From contig CM041780.1 of the NCBI GenBank assembly GCA_023374045.1, positions 174,163,339 through 174,227,338 of the forward strand: 64,000 bases of DNA, read 5' to 3'. The DNA is from Limonium bicolor (taxonomy: Eukaryota > Streptophyta > Magnoliopsida > Caryophyllales > Plumbaginaceae). The notes beneath the pieces are model-generated. The model was given only the letters and a program-made list of their open reading frames with translations, was not told where the DNA came from and made no database searches. Below, in pieces: positions 21,200 to 33,425 of this stretch (the stretch's first letter is position 1; every line of letters starts with the position of its first letter). The translations under genes were made by a program, and so were the position numbers.

Positions 21200-22986
21200 G
21201 AAGCCACCTACCATAGAATTGAAGCCTCTTCCCTCTCATCTAAAATATGTCTACCTAACTAACCCCTGTGATCTTCCTGTCATTATTTCTTCTTCTCTCA
21301 CAGGTACACAGGAGGACAGTTTGTTGAAAGTGCTTCGAAGCCACAAGAGAGCCATCGGTGGTCCATTTCTGATATAAAGGGTATCAATCCTAACTTCTGC
21401 ACTCATCGAATCTTCATGGAGGATAGCTTCAAACCACTAGTTCAACCACAAAGGAGGCTGAATCCGAACATGAAAGAAGTTGTCAAAAAGGAGGTGCTTA
21501 AACTACTGGACTCCGACATCATCTACCCCATTTCTGATAGCAAGTGGGTGAGTCCGGTGCAAGTGGTGCCAAAGAAGGGAGGAACTACGGTAGTACCTAA
21601 TGAAAGGGGTGAGTTAGTCCCCCAACGAACTACTACAGGGTGGAGAGTCTGTATAGACTATAGAAAGCTCAATGCCGCCACAAGAAAGGATCATTTCCCC
21701 TTGCCATTCATTGATCAGATGCTCGAAGGCTGGCAGGTCAAGATTACTACTGTTTCCTTGATGGTTATTCGGGATACTTTCAAATCCCCATAGCCCCTGA
21801 AGATCAAGAGAAGACAACCTTCACCTGCCCGTATGGAACTTTTGCCTACCGAAGGATGCCATTTGGTCTATGCAATGCACCTGCCACATTCCAAAGGTGC
21901 ATGATGGCCATATTCTCAGAGTTCTTGGAGAAAAGCATCGAAGTGTTCATGGATGATTTCTCAGTTTTCGGGCTCACATTTGAAACATGTTTAGCAAACT
22001 TGGATGCCATACTGACACGATGTGAAGAGACAAACTTGGTGCTCAACTGGGAGAAGTGCCACTTCATGGTCAGGGAAGGGATTGTCCTTGGGCATAAGAT
22101 CTCCTCCAAAGGCATAGAAGTTGACAAGGCCAAGGTAGAAGTTATCGAGAAGCTCCCGCCACCAAACTCAGTCAAAGACATTAGAAGCTTCCTCGGGCAT
22201 GCCGGATTCTACAGGAGGTTTATAAAGGATTTCTCAAAAATCTCTAAACCACTTTGTGACCTCCTAGCCAAGGATACCAAATTCAACTTCACCCAGGAAT
22301 GCCTTGAATCCTTTAATACCTTGAAGGAATGCCTCATCTCAGCTCCTATTGTGGTGTCACCGGATTGGAATCTTCCTTTCGAAATCATGTGCGATGCCAG
22401 TGACTACGCAGTTGGGGCGGCTCTGTGTCAGAAGAGAGACAAGGTGTTGAGAACCATTTATTATGCTAGCAAGACCTTGAACGACGCCCAGAAGAACTAC
22501 TCTACAACCGAAAAGGAACTTCTGGCGATCGTCTTTGCACTAGATAAGTTCCGCTCTTATCTCTTGGGTAGCAAGGTAATTGTACATACCGACCATTCAG
22601 CTCTCAAATATCTCTTCACCAAAGAGGACGCCAAACCGAGGCTCTTGCGATGGATTCTGTTGTTGCAAGAATTTGAAATCGAAGTTAGAGATAAACCAGG
22701 CACTCAAAATGTTGTTGCTGATCACTTGTCTCGTTTGGAGACACCGGAAGAAAATGCTCCTATAAATGAACTTTTTCCAGATGAAACAGTATTCACCATT
22801 GGAGAGACCGGAGATCCATGGTTTGCCGACATTGCAAACTACTTGGTAAGAGGAGTAATACCATTTGAGCTTACATACCAGCAGAGGAAGAAATTTTCGC
22901 TGACGTCAAACACTACTTTTGGGATGACCCTTACCTTTTCCGAGTCTGTGCCGATGGATGATCAGAAGGTGTGTACCACAAAATGA
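21162..22986 (+). pseudogene. Athila reverse transcriptase and RNase H, frameshifted
   Basis: Open segments 21162-21377, 21416-21793 and 21856-22986 lie in three frames. Visible motifs are VCIDYRKLNAATRKDHFPLP (about 21651), [10 protein letters not shown] (21853) and the catalytic FMDDF (21946-21960), then RNase H with [12 protein letters not shown] (about 22390), [11 protein letters not shown] and a terminal ADHLSRLE. Breaks are near 21360, 21735 and 22890. The 60 bp between 21794 and 21855 continue the reverse transcriptase in another frame. The order and motifs are standard for Athila. Confidence 0.8.
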
Positions 22987-24096
22987 AGTTCAAAACATCC
23001 TCACCATGCCACTCTCTCGAAGTAGGAGGACACCACGGACCAGCGAGGACAGCGGCCAAGGTACTACAGTCCGGATTCTTCTGGAAAACGCTTCATAAAG
23101 ATTGCCATGCCTTTGTAGCCGCTTGTGACCGTTGCCAAATGCTGGGAACATATCCCGAAAGCATGAGATGCCATTAAATGTGATGATCGAGGTTGAACCC
23201 TTTGATCTATGGGGCATCGATTTCATGGGTCCTTTCCCTCCTCTCACTCAATCTCTTCATCTTGGTGGCAGTTGACTATGTCACAAATGGGTGGAAGCCA
23301 TTGCATCCCCCACCAATGATGCCAAGGTGGTAACTAAGTTCTTAAGGAAAAACATCTTCACAAGATTTGGGGTGCCTCGAGCAATTCTCAGTGATGGGGG
23401 ATCTCACTTCTGCAATAAACAATTCGATGCATTAATGGAAAAATATGGAGTGAGACATAAGGTATCCCTACCTACCACCCTCAAACCAATGGACAAGCCG
23501 AGGTAACCAACAGAGAATTGAAATGGATACTGCAAAAGACCGTGAACTCATCCAGGAAAGATTGGTCTTTAAAACTCGACGATGCACTATGGGCTTACCG
23601 AACAGCATACAAGACTCCCATAGGGATGTCTCCATACCGTCTAGTCTTCGGAAAGGCTTGCCACTTACCCGTCGAGTTAGAACACAAATCCTTTTGGGCT
23701 GTGAAAGCCCTGAACTTCGACCTAAAGAGTGCCGCTGACAAAAGAAAGTTTCAACTCACCGAACTAGAAGAATTCCGGGAAGATGCCTATGAGAACAACC
23801 GCATCTACAAGGAAAAGACTAAGAGATGGCATGACAAAATGATCCTAAAGCGGGAGTTCCATGAGGGATCGAGTGTTGCTTACAACTCAAGATTAAAACT
23901 CTTTCCGGGAAAACTAAAATCACATTGGTCTGGACCATTCACCATCACCAAAGTGACTCCATATGGTGCAATCGAGCTCAAAAACATCAAGGGAGAAACA
24001 TTCATGGTCAATGGGTCCAGGTTGAAGCATTACCTCGGAGGAAACATCGGGAAGGTTGATGAACGTCCTCTTTACTTACAAGAAACTCAGGTTTGA
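22987..24096 (+). pseudogene. Athila integrase, frameshifted
   Basis: The zinc-binding half (GGHHGPARTAAKVLQ near 23026, CDRCQ near 23129) and the catalytic core (RAILSDGGSHFCN near 23380) are in different frames with breaks near 23180, 23270 and 23475. The last segment, 23518-24096, is open for 192 codons ([20 protein letters not shown], then [12 protein letters not shown]) and ends at TGA 24094-24096. No chromodomain follows, as expected for Athila. Confidence 0.8.
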
Positions 24097-24318
24097 TCTA
24101 ACCTCACATGGTCTAGCCAAAGACCGAAAAGACGGGCAGCTCATTGGGAGGCAACCCAATCTTTTACATTTATCTTCTTTCTTTTAGTTTTGATTCATGT
24201 TCTTATGTGTGCTAGTTACTTTTTAGCTATTTTTCTTTGGTCATTTGTTGTTAAAGTGCAGGGTTGATGAAGGAAGAAGAACAGAGAAATGAAAGACATT
24301 CCTTCGGTGCACTAAACA

Positions 24319-24641
24319 GGGTCCGGGACTTCAACCACATCTTAAGTCCCGGACCAGAGGAGCAGGTGAGTTTGAACTGAAAATATAAGGTGGGCCGGGA
24401 CTTTATACAAATCTTAGTCCCGGACCCAGTAGCACTGCAGTTTAGCCCATTTGATTTATTGGTCCGGGACTTCATTCCCAGCCTAAGTCCCGGACTCACA
24501 TTGGCGAGAATTTCCGAGAAAAGAAGACGATGGTCCGGGACCTTATACAGATCCTAAGTCCCGGACCAAGAGCAACAGAGAATCTCGACCGATTTTAATA
24601 CATAGGTCCGGGACTTGAACCACACCCTAAGTCCCGGACCA
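24319..24641 (+). repeat. Five-unit hairpin array after Athila pol
   Basis: Five inverted repeats have arms GGTCCGGGACTT and AAGTCCCGGACC and are spaced about 65-70 bp apart. The first and fifth have perfect 12-bp arms. Between hairpins the words GAGAATCTCGACCGATTTTA and similar recur, so the true unit is a hairpin plus spacer of about 68 bp. The array lies in the non-coding gap between pol and the third ORF. Confidence 0.88.
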
Positions 24642-25359
24642 TCTGTCGATGTTAAAAAAAAAATAATAATACCGTCTTCATTCTCCAACCTCTCTTCTAA
24701 ATCTCTGCAATCCCTAACTCCCTCTCTTCGCCCTCTTCTCTGTCGACTGCGCCGTAAACCCGCTCCACACCAGTACCACCCCAATCTCCACCGCACCACC
24801 ACCCCTCTTCCCCGTCGCCGCCCTGCTCCGTCGCTTCACGCGCATCATCCAAGACGATTCACGCCCGCACCAGACTATCAGTATCCTCATCTTCTTCGAC
24901 GTCGATTTCACCATCACCGTTGTTATTATCGTCTCCATCATCGACGCCCGCATCGTGTTCAACATCGCACATCGCCACGAACTCAGTCACCATCACCGTT
25001 GTTACTCTTCGACTTCGATCGTATTAATAGAAGAGGGAACGAGAAATCGAGAATCGGTGAAAGGAAGAGCTTTTCGCTGCGGAGAAAGAACAAGAGCGAG
25101 AGATAGAGAATCGGGGAGGAGAACTAGCCGTCCATCCCACATCCCAAATTCACTCCGCACCTCACCATTTCTTAATACCTCACCCGCTCACTCCCTTTCG
25201 AAATACAAACCATACTCCCTTTGTTCTCTCCACCTTGACCGTGAGCAACTACTAGCCCACCCTGTGCCACTTCCCCAAATTTTGCACATTCAGCCCAAAC
25301 CAAACGCGCCCCTATCCACCAGATTCCAAACACGCCCTTAAAATCCAAAAAATTTACCA
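24642..25359 (+). other. C-rich leader before the Athila third ORF
   Basis: This stretch is rich in C, CCACC and CATC words. Open frames here look compositional (Pro, Arg, His, Ser) and overlap without motifs. It may be the untranslated leader or intron region of the third ORF transcript. Confidence 0.4.
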
Positions 25360-26654
25360 ATGGCACCCAAACGAGCTCGACACGCCAACACCGCCGGGGC
25401 TTCTTCTTCATCAGCCGCTGCTCCACTTCGGGTCCAAGAAACTGAGCTTTCCGAATTCGTTTCTCGAGCGGCGTGGGATTGGTTCCGAGCCAAAGAACAG
25501 AAAATTATTTACGAAAGGTCAGTCTGCCCATCCTTAATCACTGAGTTCAATTTGGAACATATATTTGGAGCAAAGAACTGGTTATGTCTGTTGAGCCGGG
25601 GAGGGGAATTCTACCCGCGTTTGGTGAAACTATTCTATGCTAATGCCACGGTGAGCGAGAACGGCAGAGTTATTAAATCAACTGTTAAGGGGAAGGAAAT
25701 AAATGTGAGTAGCTCGGGTATTAGACATGCCCTGCAATTACCGGTTAGGACTAGAACCCGACTGACGAGGACAGGGAAATCAAGAACTACGTGAGCGTCA
25801 GGCCAAGGATCACTATCTGAATCTGATTGTGAATGATCCAGCAGTCCAAACCGCCAGAGGCGGAACCAAAGGGACAAGCAGGTGATTACAGGTAACAAAC
25901 TACCCACACCGTTGGAGCGTCTGATCTTGGGGATCATCATGTACAATGTCGACCCAGGGAGTGTGCGGACCTGAATGTAATTGACTGCTATGTCCTGCGC
26001 TACCTGTTGGATGATGAGCTTGCGCAGTAGCGTACCCCATCGCTTTGCATGGGATCATCTTTCAGTCCATGCTTGGATTGTTGACACAGATAGCAGTGGC
26101 TCTCTTCCCTTTCCCCACCTATTGCAGTCTTTCTTCGATGACGCCGGGGTAGATTGCTCAAATGAAGAACCCCAATACCCCCGGTCTTCCATTGACATGA
26201 CGATGATGCGCTTCTATCAGTGGGAGAAGGTGGATGATCAGTGGGTGAAGCGTCGCCGCGCTGCACGAGCACCCCGAGTTGCTGGCGTTGCTGCGAACGC
26301 TGAGGAGGTTGCGCTGAGGCTGATGCTGTAGGTGATGGGGCCCAGGACATTCCGATACCTGCTGGACCGGCCCCGGGTTATGACGAGCTGCTGCGTGAGT
26401 TTAGAGACTGGAGGGGGACGGCCACAACCCGCTTTGATCAGATAGATAGTCGTCTAGATGGGTATGGTCAGAGACTCTCAGCTTTAGAGACCCGTCAGAC
26501 TGACTACGAGGCTCGACAGGCTGCTCAGTTTGCCGAGTACCAGGCTCAGCAGGCTGCTCAGTTTGCTGAGTACCAGGCCCAGCAGGATGCCCGATTCCAG
26601 GCTTATGATGAGCGCTTCTCACAGTTGGAGTCTTGGCGCATGCCCCGGCGGTAG
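25360..26654 (+). pseudogene. Athila extra ORF3 (env position), PTT-like domain, frameshifted
   Basis: The first 144 codons start at a clear ATG (MAPKRARHANTAG) after a non-coding leader. They contain SEFVSRAAWDWFRAKEQK, YPRLVKLFYANA and SSGIRHALQLP. This resembles the plant-transposon-protein domain often found in the third ORF of Athila and related elements; its function is unknown. Reading breaks near 25770. It resumes in other frames at 25981-26331 (FFDDAGVDCSNEEP) and again from about 26400 to a TAG at 26652-26654. That last part is Gln/Ala-rich and predicted to form a coiled coil (repeated AAQFAEYQAQQ). No signal peptide or membrane segment supports a true envelope protein. Confidence 0.65.
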
Positions 26655-28033
26655 TACATGAGTTGGTCTATGCTCCAGACCTGCATCCTTACCTATCTTT
26701 TATTGCTCTTATGGATTTTTTCACCTGACTATGACATTTGTGCTATTTTGATGTCTTTTAGATTCGTAGGTTGCTACTTATGGTACCTTTTATTTTCGCT
26801 TTGGATTGTCGTTGTTAATTGGGTATTTCTGCTACTTCGAACTACTTTGTTGTGCATCTCCTATTTTGTTGCTATGCGATGTCTGTTGCTTCTAGATATT
26901 CAAACAGGACTGCCATCTTCTGTGTGCGATATCAAAAGAATACAAAGGAGACTCTGCCGAAATTTTTCCAACACATAAGTCTCCCGTTCCTTGTCCCAAG
27001 TGTGGGGACTCATCTTCACGCTTATTCAGGGGAGTCCTATTCTTTCTTTTGCACTATACTCATATTCTAGTAGCAATGAGGACATTGCTATTTTCTAAGT
27101 GTGAGGACGTAGTATGGGGGTTGCACATCTAAATTGTTTGTTTTCAGTGGCTCCTGACAATACTTATTCCCCCTTCACTAACCGTTGATGACCCCCACAA
27201 AAAAAAAATTTAATTCGACATACTTGGTTTTCACTTGTGGTCAGATGCATCAGTTGGGAATAACGTACGAGTAGCGAATTTTTTTTTTTTAAATTTAATC
27301 TGAAATTTCGGTCATAAGAACTTTGGTTATACTGCTTGGATTGTGAGTTTTGGTTAAAATTTCCATCTATTTCCTTCAAATAAAAGGTGAGACCATTGTG
27401 TGACTATTTTGTTTGAACTAACTTGGGGCTTTGGGAAAGTTTTGGAATGAATGGAAGGAAAGGACAAAGGCAAGGTACTCCTCTAATCTACTCTAAACCG
27501 GAACAGGCCTCTCCCATTCGGTAATTAAGCTCTTGGAGTGTCTCATCACTTATCTACCTAAGATCATCTGATCTGGGATAGAAGGCCCAACACCGCTACA
27601 AGGATGGGGAGAAAAAGTCTGAGGGGATGAAATGAATGCTTACTCAGAAAAATTGGAAGGAAAGTTCTTTCATGCTAAACAGTTTGTTGCAAATTCTTCC
27701 TTGATTATGAGTATGTGGCAATGAAAGGTAATGTGGAATATGACATTACTTCTTGCCCCTTGTCGTCCAATGAATTGTGGAAAGAAAAAGGAAAGAAAAG
27801 CCACGAGTACAGTTTGGATTAAACAGTTATGATAATCTCATGCATTTGTCAAATACCCTAGCTTCACTGTTTAAGAAAACTTGCAGTACTAATCGCTGTT
27901 TCTTTTGACTATCTTTCAGCATTAGATTTCCTTGAACATTTTCCTGACCTAATAAATCCCCGCTTTTGAAAATCTGGTACATTATGCTTGCAGTAATTGC
28001 TTGAGGACAAGCAAAGGTTAAGTGTGGGGATGT
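26655..28033 (+). other. Athila 3' non-coding region and polypurine tract
   Basis: No supported coding sequence is present. The region ends in AAGGTTAAGTGTGGGGATGT (28014-28033) directly before the right LTR, the expected site of the polypurine tract. Confidence 0.6.
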
Positions 28034-29813
28034 TGATAAGTCAGGAATTTACCTATCTCTGCATGGTCTTTTGAGACCCAATTTGTTATCATTTACTGCT
28101 AAATTCCTGTCTTATGAGCATTTTTATGCTTCTTGTTGCAATTGTTCTCTTTTATGGTTTATGTGTGCTTTTTCAGGCTTTAATCTCAAAGAAACACATT
28201 CCTATCATTGTTGGAACAAATGGCAAATCAAACAAGCTAAATAGAGTCAAGATATTCATCATCGACTTAAATTCAAGCTTGGTCCGGGACCTAGCTATGG
28301 AGCCAAGTCCCGGACCACAACGTGACTCAAAAATCTCGCATTGAAATCATGTATGGTCCGGTACTTGGTGGAAGAGTGAAGACCCGGACCACAATGTGAC
28401 TGTTTTCTCTCTTATAAAAATCGTTTATGGTCCGGGACTTGTTGCAGGAGTGAAGACCCGGACCACATGAGATACAAATTCTCGATCTAATACCTTTGTC
28501 CGGGACTTCATACAGGACCTAAGTCCCGGACCAAGTGGCTAAATCCGACATTCTGTAGTGCGCGCTCTCAATAATCTGTACGAAAGATTTGTTTACTCGG
28601 ATAACCACCGCCCCATACCTCAATAATCCATCCTTCCCACTGATTAATCCTTTCTTTTCAGCTCATCACCCACGTTAAACACTCACCCTTCCACTCACAA
28701 ACTCCAGCATCATTTTCCACCACCATCTGCTATGCTACGTACTCACCCGAGAATTCTATAAATAGAACTCAAATCCTTCTCATTCAGCACACAGTCTTCT
28801 AGACATCAATCTCTCCCTCCATAAATCCTCCACATTTCCATTCCACCCAGTACGTAGTATTATTACTACTACTAATCATCTTCATCCCATTACATCCATA
28901 CCACCACCTACAGTACGTAGTGTTTACACTACTACTAAAACACCCATTCACTCCTCCACCTGATCACACAATATTCATCCACACACACCTCCATTTATCA
29001 TCCCATTTCCACCAGAAGATAGAAGACCAAGAAGGAGAAGAGAGGAAGAATTGCTCACCTCCTCCAAAGCTCAACCACCTTCATAAACATGGCTTCTTCT
29101 ATCCCTCTCTTAGTTTTACTTATCATTATGCTTGAGTAATTCTAATAGCACTTTGGGATGGGGATATGAACTTAAATCTCCCATCTATGTTGTAAAACCT
29201 AACTTTATTTATTGCGGTTGTTTTCTCTCTTTATTTCATTAATGTTATAACCTGATCATTTATAGCATTTGTGGTGATTTCCAACAACATATGATTTTGA
29301 GTTGGGAGTTGTGACCGAAAAGAGAGAGGAACCTTAGATTATGGCTAGCTTGATTAGTTGGTGAAATTTAAGGCTATTAATATGGACTTATTGTTAATGC
29401 TATCTAGTGATTTGAACTCTACTTGATTAGAGAGTTGGAAGCAAGCTAGGTAAGAGTTGGTTTATTCATGATTTGAAGGACCTTTACATTAGTCCAGATA
29501 GACAACCTGAGTGAAGTGGGTTTACTAATATAGTTGGGGTAGGGGATTACAACCATCCTAAAGGTGCTTTCCGTTCCAATTCATTACATCACATTTTATC
29601 TATTGCTTTTATTTTACAATTCCTCTTTGAACCAACCAATACACTTGCCTTCGGCTAAACCCCCTTTATTTACTGTTTTATAACCGATTACCGAAGCTAG
29701 GGAGATCGATATACCAATTTCCTAGTGGAACGACATCTTTACTACTACATCCGACTAGGGTTCACTTGTCCTTTTTCTGTGCTTTCAATAACACCCCCTT
29801 AAAACTATCAACA
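28034..29813 (+). repeat. Right LTR of Athila
   Basis: This is a 1780-bp direct repeat of 16765-18544, ending ATCAACA and followed by the duplicated target cttct. It carries the same hairpin array and TATA box. Confidence 0.93.
28280..28533 (+). repeat. Four-unit hairpin array in the Athila right LTR
   Basis: Same arrangement as 17009-17262. The fourth left arm has changed to TTGTCCGGGACTT, which removes one pair at its base. Confidence 0.85.
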
Positions 29814-29818
29814 CTTCT

Positions 29819-30730
29819 TCGGTTTTTGGAGAAAGAAACGAAGAGGATGATGGCCGATGGAAGATGGTGGTGGCGCCAAGAAGGTAAAAAAACAGGAGAG
29901 CGGCCCTTAATTAAAAAAAAAAAGTCGTGAAGGTAAGATGATGAGGATGGAGTAATTGCCAGTTTTTGGGTTGCAAATATCATGAAGAAGAGAATGTAGT
30001 GTAGGTGTCTGTTCGACATTTCGGGTTGCAGAATTACTGACATGAAGAGAATGGAAAAATGACTGATCGAGAGGTAGAAGATGGTGTTTCTTTCTCTCGT
30101 TTTTTTTAGGCAGAAGAAGAATCAAGTATGTTGGTGGCAGCTACCTGTGAAGAGAATAATACGGGAATGCCCGATGGAATCCCCCTTTTAACGTAGGGTT
30201 TTCCTGTTGTTTATGAGAAAGGATGGGTTTTAGGGTTTATGTGTGGGCTTTGTTTTTGTTTGGGCTTGGTAGGTCCAATACTAGGGGCTGAATAGGTTTA
30301 AGGGTCTGGGTTAGGCTGGAGTTCAACTAAGTGTGGATTGGGTTCGTAAGATGAAATAAAAGTGTCTAATAGAAGTGAACTGCAATGATAATAAAAATAC
30401 CAATGTTAATAATAGAATAAAATTAATATAGGAAAAGGTGTATAGATGATAAAAATAATAAAATATAAATAGAATAAATAAATAGAATATAAACAAAACA
30501 AATAAGATAGTAAAATAAGTGAATAAACAAAAGGGGACGACCTTGAAACTGGACTGTCGATGGAAATTCATTTTCGAAGAATTGTGTTTTTTTTAAATGC
30601 TTTGAAAAAGATTATAAAATGATGGTTTCGTCTTAGCACGCACGCTAATATGTTTTGAAAAAGGAAAGGCGACGACCCCTCTTATTATTTCGGAATTTGC
30701 TTTATGGGGTGAGAATTTTTGGTGTCTACA
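29819..30730 (-). other. 5' part of the TAT/Ogre-like LTR beyond Athila
   Basis: This is the remaining part of the split LTR, with no coding content. It includes relics of the 73-bp minisatellite (GGGTTGCAAATATCATGAAG near 29969 and GGGTTGCAGAATTACTGACA near 30022). It also has an A/T-rich TAAAATAA tract at 30380-30530. Confidence 0.45.
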
Positions 30731-31547
30731 ATGTATATTTTAATAACTTTAAACCATTTTAGGGAGTTAGTTATAAATTTATAATAATTTTTTAGGACTA
30801 AGCACAATTCACCTGAAAATTTTATTGGTTTGAGTGAAATTCATGGAAAATTATATGGGTGTAATTATAATTTTGTCGAAATTATAGGGTCAAATTATAA
30901 GCAGGTGATGAATAATATAATAAAAGAGATATGAGTTTGGTGATACATAAATAAATCATCACCCTAACTCAACCCGACCTACCACGCAATTCAACCATCA
31001 CCAATTTTTCACCCCATTATTTTAAAATTTCATCCATTTACTTAGATCAGATAACATAATATAACAATCAATCACCCATTAAATATTACCATTCATATGC
31101 TACATACACACATTCGGTAATTCCAAAGAATAGAGCAAATAGCAAAAGTCGATCGTGACACACTCTGGCGATGAGGGAAAAGGGAAGTAAAGTTCTTTTG
31201 CTCACCGGTGATTGTTCAGGCTTTACCATTATTTTTTGGTTAAAAAGTTAACTTTAAAAATGGGTATAAAAAGATCATGATGTTCAGATGTTTATCGGTT
31301 GTAAATTATGTTACCAATTGTAAGGAGATAGGGATGTAGATTATAATGCAAGTGTAATTTTGGAGGATGTTAATGAGTTGGGAAAGAACTTTGAACAAAT
31401 AGTCTATGGTTTTGTGGGAACAGAGAATAATGTAAGTGTAAACTTTAGGAGAAGGGCAAGGATGAAATCATGTATATAGGTAATGTCCCATCTTGTGTAC
31501 TTGACCTTTGCAACGATTAATGAAGTTGATGCTTAGGGCCCGTTCTG
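30731..31547. other. AT-rich spacer between nested blocks
   Basis: No gene, RNA or defined transposon is recognised. The left copy of the 5-bp target of element B1 (cgttc) closes the spacer at 31543-31547. Confidence 0.5.
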
Positions 31548-33098
31548 CAACACCCCACCATAAACTCCAAACTTAACAACTAATCACAACGGAAAATACG
31601 ACATAAACCCTGACTTAATAGATTGGTGTTACACACCGTTAGCTACCCACGTGGCTAACAAGGCTAATACTTAACATGAGGTACCGGTCTGATGGACAAG
31701 ATCCCTGAGCATAAGACGTAACATTTCAACATACTTCCATACTTACACTAAACCGAGTGATAGAGTACAAAAGACTACAATTATGTTCCAGTTCTACTTT
31801 AGTATACAACCACGAGTGTACAAGCACATCTCGGGTTAAGTGTCCAAAAATAAACAAAAGAGTTCTATCTACTCCTTAGCTAAAGTGAGTCCGCTTCTTC
31901 GATCCTCATCCTGAAATAAAAATGGTGTGCCCCGAAGGGCTCAGCAACCCTAGGCTAGTATGATTAACGTGCAACCCGGCTGCTACCGGGCTACAAACAA
32001 CTAATTCTCATAATATACATGGGATTAATTTCAATGATCACCATACATGAATACAACAACATTCATCACATAACCACATACACACAACATAACTCAGGAA
32101 TGAATCACGTGAGGAATTGAACCGAAATAAGAGTTAGCCAATTTTGTAGAGCCTAGAGAACGGTTTGATTCTCATGTCGAGCTCGTTACATAACATGTTA
32201 CCATTCTGTTTATTGAAAGCATAACTTACATCAAGATGCGTTAGATATAGTGAATCCAAGCACACCGTACATAGTTTCCCTTAACCCCGAACATAAGTCA
32301 AGGTAGGAGAGCCGTTTAAAAGACTCGTGGGAGATTGAATTCCAAGAAGGAAAACAACCATACATGGAGAAAGTCAAATCTGATCCAGATATCAACTTCC
32401 ATACTTACACGCGCGACCGGACACCCGGATTTCTTACCCCCTAGGTTATACACTGGTTAAATTAAAAGCTCCGTTTATGGAACAGATCATATCATTTCAA
32501 ATTGTAGTTGTTTAAGTCCAGTTAGACACACATGGGAGGTAAGACACATACACACAAAGTCCACAATTAACAGAAGACTATCCATAGTTAGAACGTTCCC
32601 GAAGGTTGGAACATTATATCCAAATACTGATCTCTTACGAGATCCTAGCGTTGGTTAGCTAACGGGGTTAGCACATATTCAAGATCAAATGGTATCGAAT
32701 ACAAAACACGCCACTTAAATCAAATACTGTAAACTCGTTACATGCTTTATCTTATAAGGTGGTAACATCCATGAAAACAAATAGGCATACAAGCCGGTGT
32801 AAACCGGTAGCAAACAAGTTACGAGAAAACCATACCTTGGTCCTTGCTGCGTTCTTTGCCCCCCGAAAGCATCTCCCATCAATAATTAATCATGTCGGTT
32901 AATTACCATACTTACCCTCAAATTAGCTAATTACTTCACATTATTATCTTGTGTACTTTCACACTTAGACTTACAATTGTTCACCCTCCTAATGGTCATT
33001 ACATGACATTAAACAACTTATTAAACCCATACATAAGAAGTACATTCACTCCCATCCATTTTACACTCTTAATTAAACTCACGGTTCAAATTTGGTGT

Positions 33099-33425
33099 TG
33101 GTCCGGGACCTTGTCCGGTACTTAACTCCCAGACCAACACAAGAGAAAACTTTCGGGAGTATTTTTACATTGGTCCGAGACTTCCTACTGAGCTTAAGTC
33201 CCAGACCATCACTGGTAGAAATTCTCGGGGCAAATTTTGGAGTGGTCAGTGCCTTTATACCTAGCCTAAGTCCCGGACCAGGCTGTAAGGCAATTCTCAG
33301 ACAGTTTTAATAGGGTGGTCCGGGACTTTACCCTAACCCTAAGTCCCGGACCAGTGTGGGAATACAACTCTCGGTCTGTTTTTAAGGATGGTCCAGGACT
33401 ACATACAAGACCTAGGTCCTGGACC
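33099..33425. repeat. Five-unit hairpin array in B1
   Basis: Five inverted repeats have arms around GGTCCGGGAC and GTCCCGGACC, with spacer words ATTCTCGG and GTTTTAA between them. The fourth is perfect over 12 bp. The fifth has GGTCCAGGAC facing GTCCTGGACC, so both arms changed together. The first three are partly mispaired. Confidence 0.85.

Larger units (their letters stand above)
16765..29813 (+). mobile_element. Athila-lineage Ty3/gypsy retrotransposon, nearly complete
   Basis: Two LTRs of 1780 bp each (16765-18544 and 28034-29813) begin TGATAAGTC and end ATCAACA. They are flanked by a perfect 5-bp duplication cttct (16760-16764 and 29814-29818). A tRNA-Asp-type primer site, gag, protease, reverse transcriptase, RNase H and integrase follow in order, then about 4 kb holding a hairpin array and an extra ORF before the purine tract at the right LTR. 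The LTRs are very similar, so insertion is recent relative to the host LTR it split. The coding frames are nevertheless interrupted several times, which suggests a defective copy, base-calling errors, or both. It lies in opposite orientation to the TAT/Ogre-like LTR around it. Confidence 0.93.
11750..30730 (-). mobile_element. TAT/Ogre-like long LTR, split by the Athila insertion
   Basis: On the minus strand the segment begins TGTAGACACCAAAAATTCTC at 30730. It ends near 11750 in CAAACTAGGTGGCGACTCT, where GTGGCGACTC resembles the start of the tRNA-Arg primer site used by Ogre elements. The minus-strand motif TACGTAGGCAGCCC (near 12130-12150), followed by GGTGCGACCCC, is typical of TAT-lineage LTRs. 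Without the 13.05-kb Athila insertion the LTR is about 5.9 kb, in the range known for Ogre. No second LTR and no coding region are seen, and no left target-site duplication was found, so the element is truncated or solo. The interior holds several minisatellites. The lineage call is inference from short motifs. Confidence 0.5.

Noticed and set aside
24319..24641. Regularly spaced palindromic repeats that resemble a CRISPR array
   Set aside because: The window is a plant nuclear genome, the spacers are themselves repeated, and the arrays sit inside retrotransposons. No cas genes are present.
24615..25106. A 163-codon open frame rich in Pro, Arg and His
   Set aside because: Overlapping frames on both strands are equally open because the DNA is C-rich, and there are no family motifs. 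It begins within the hairpin array.
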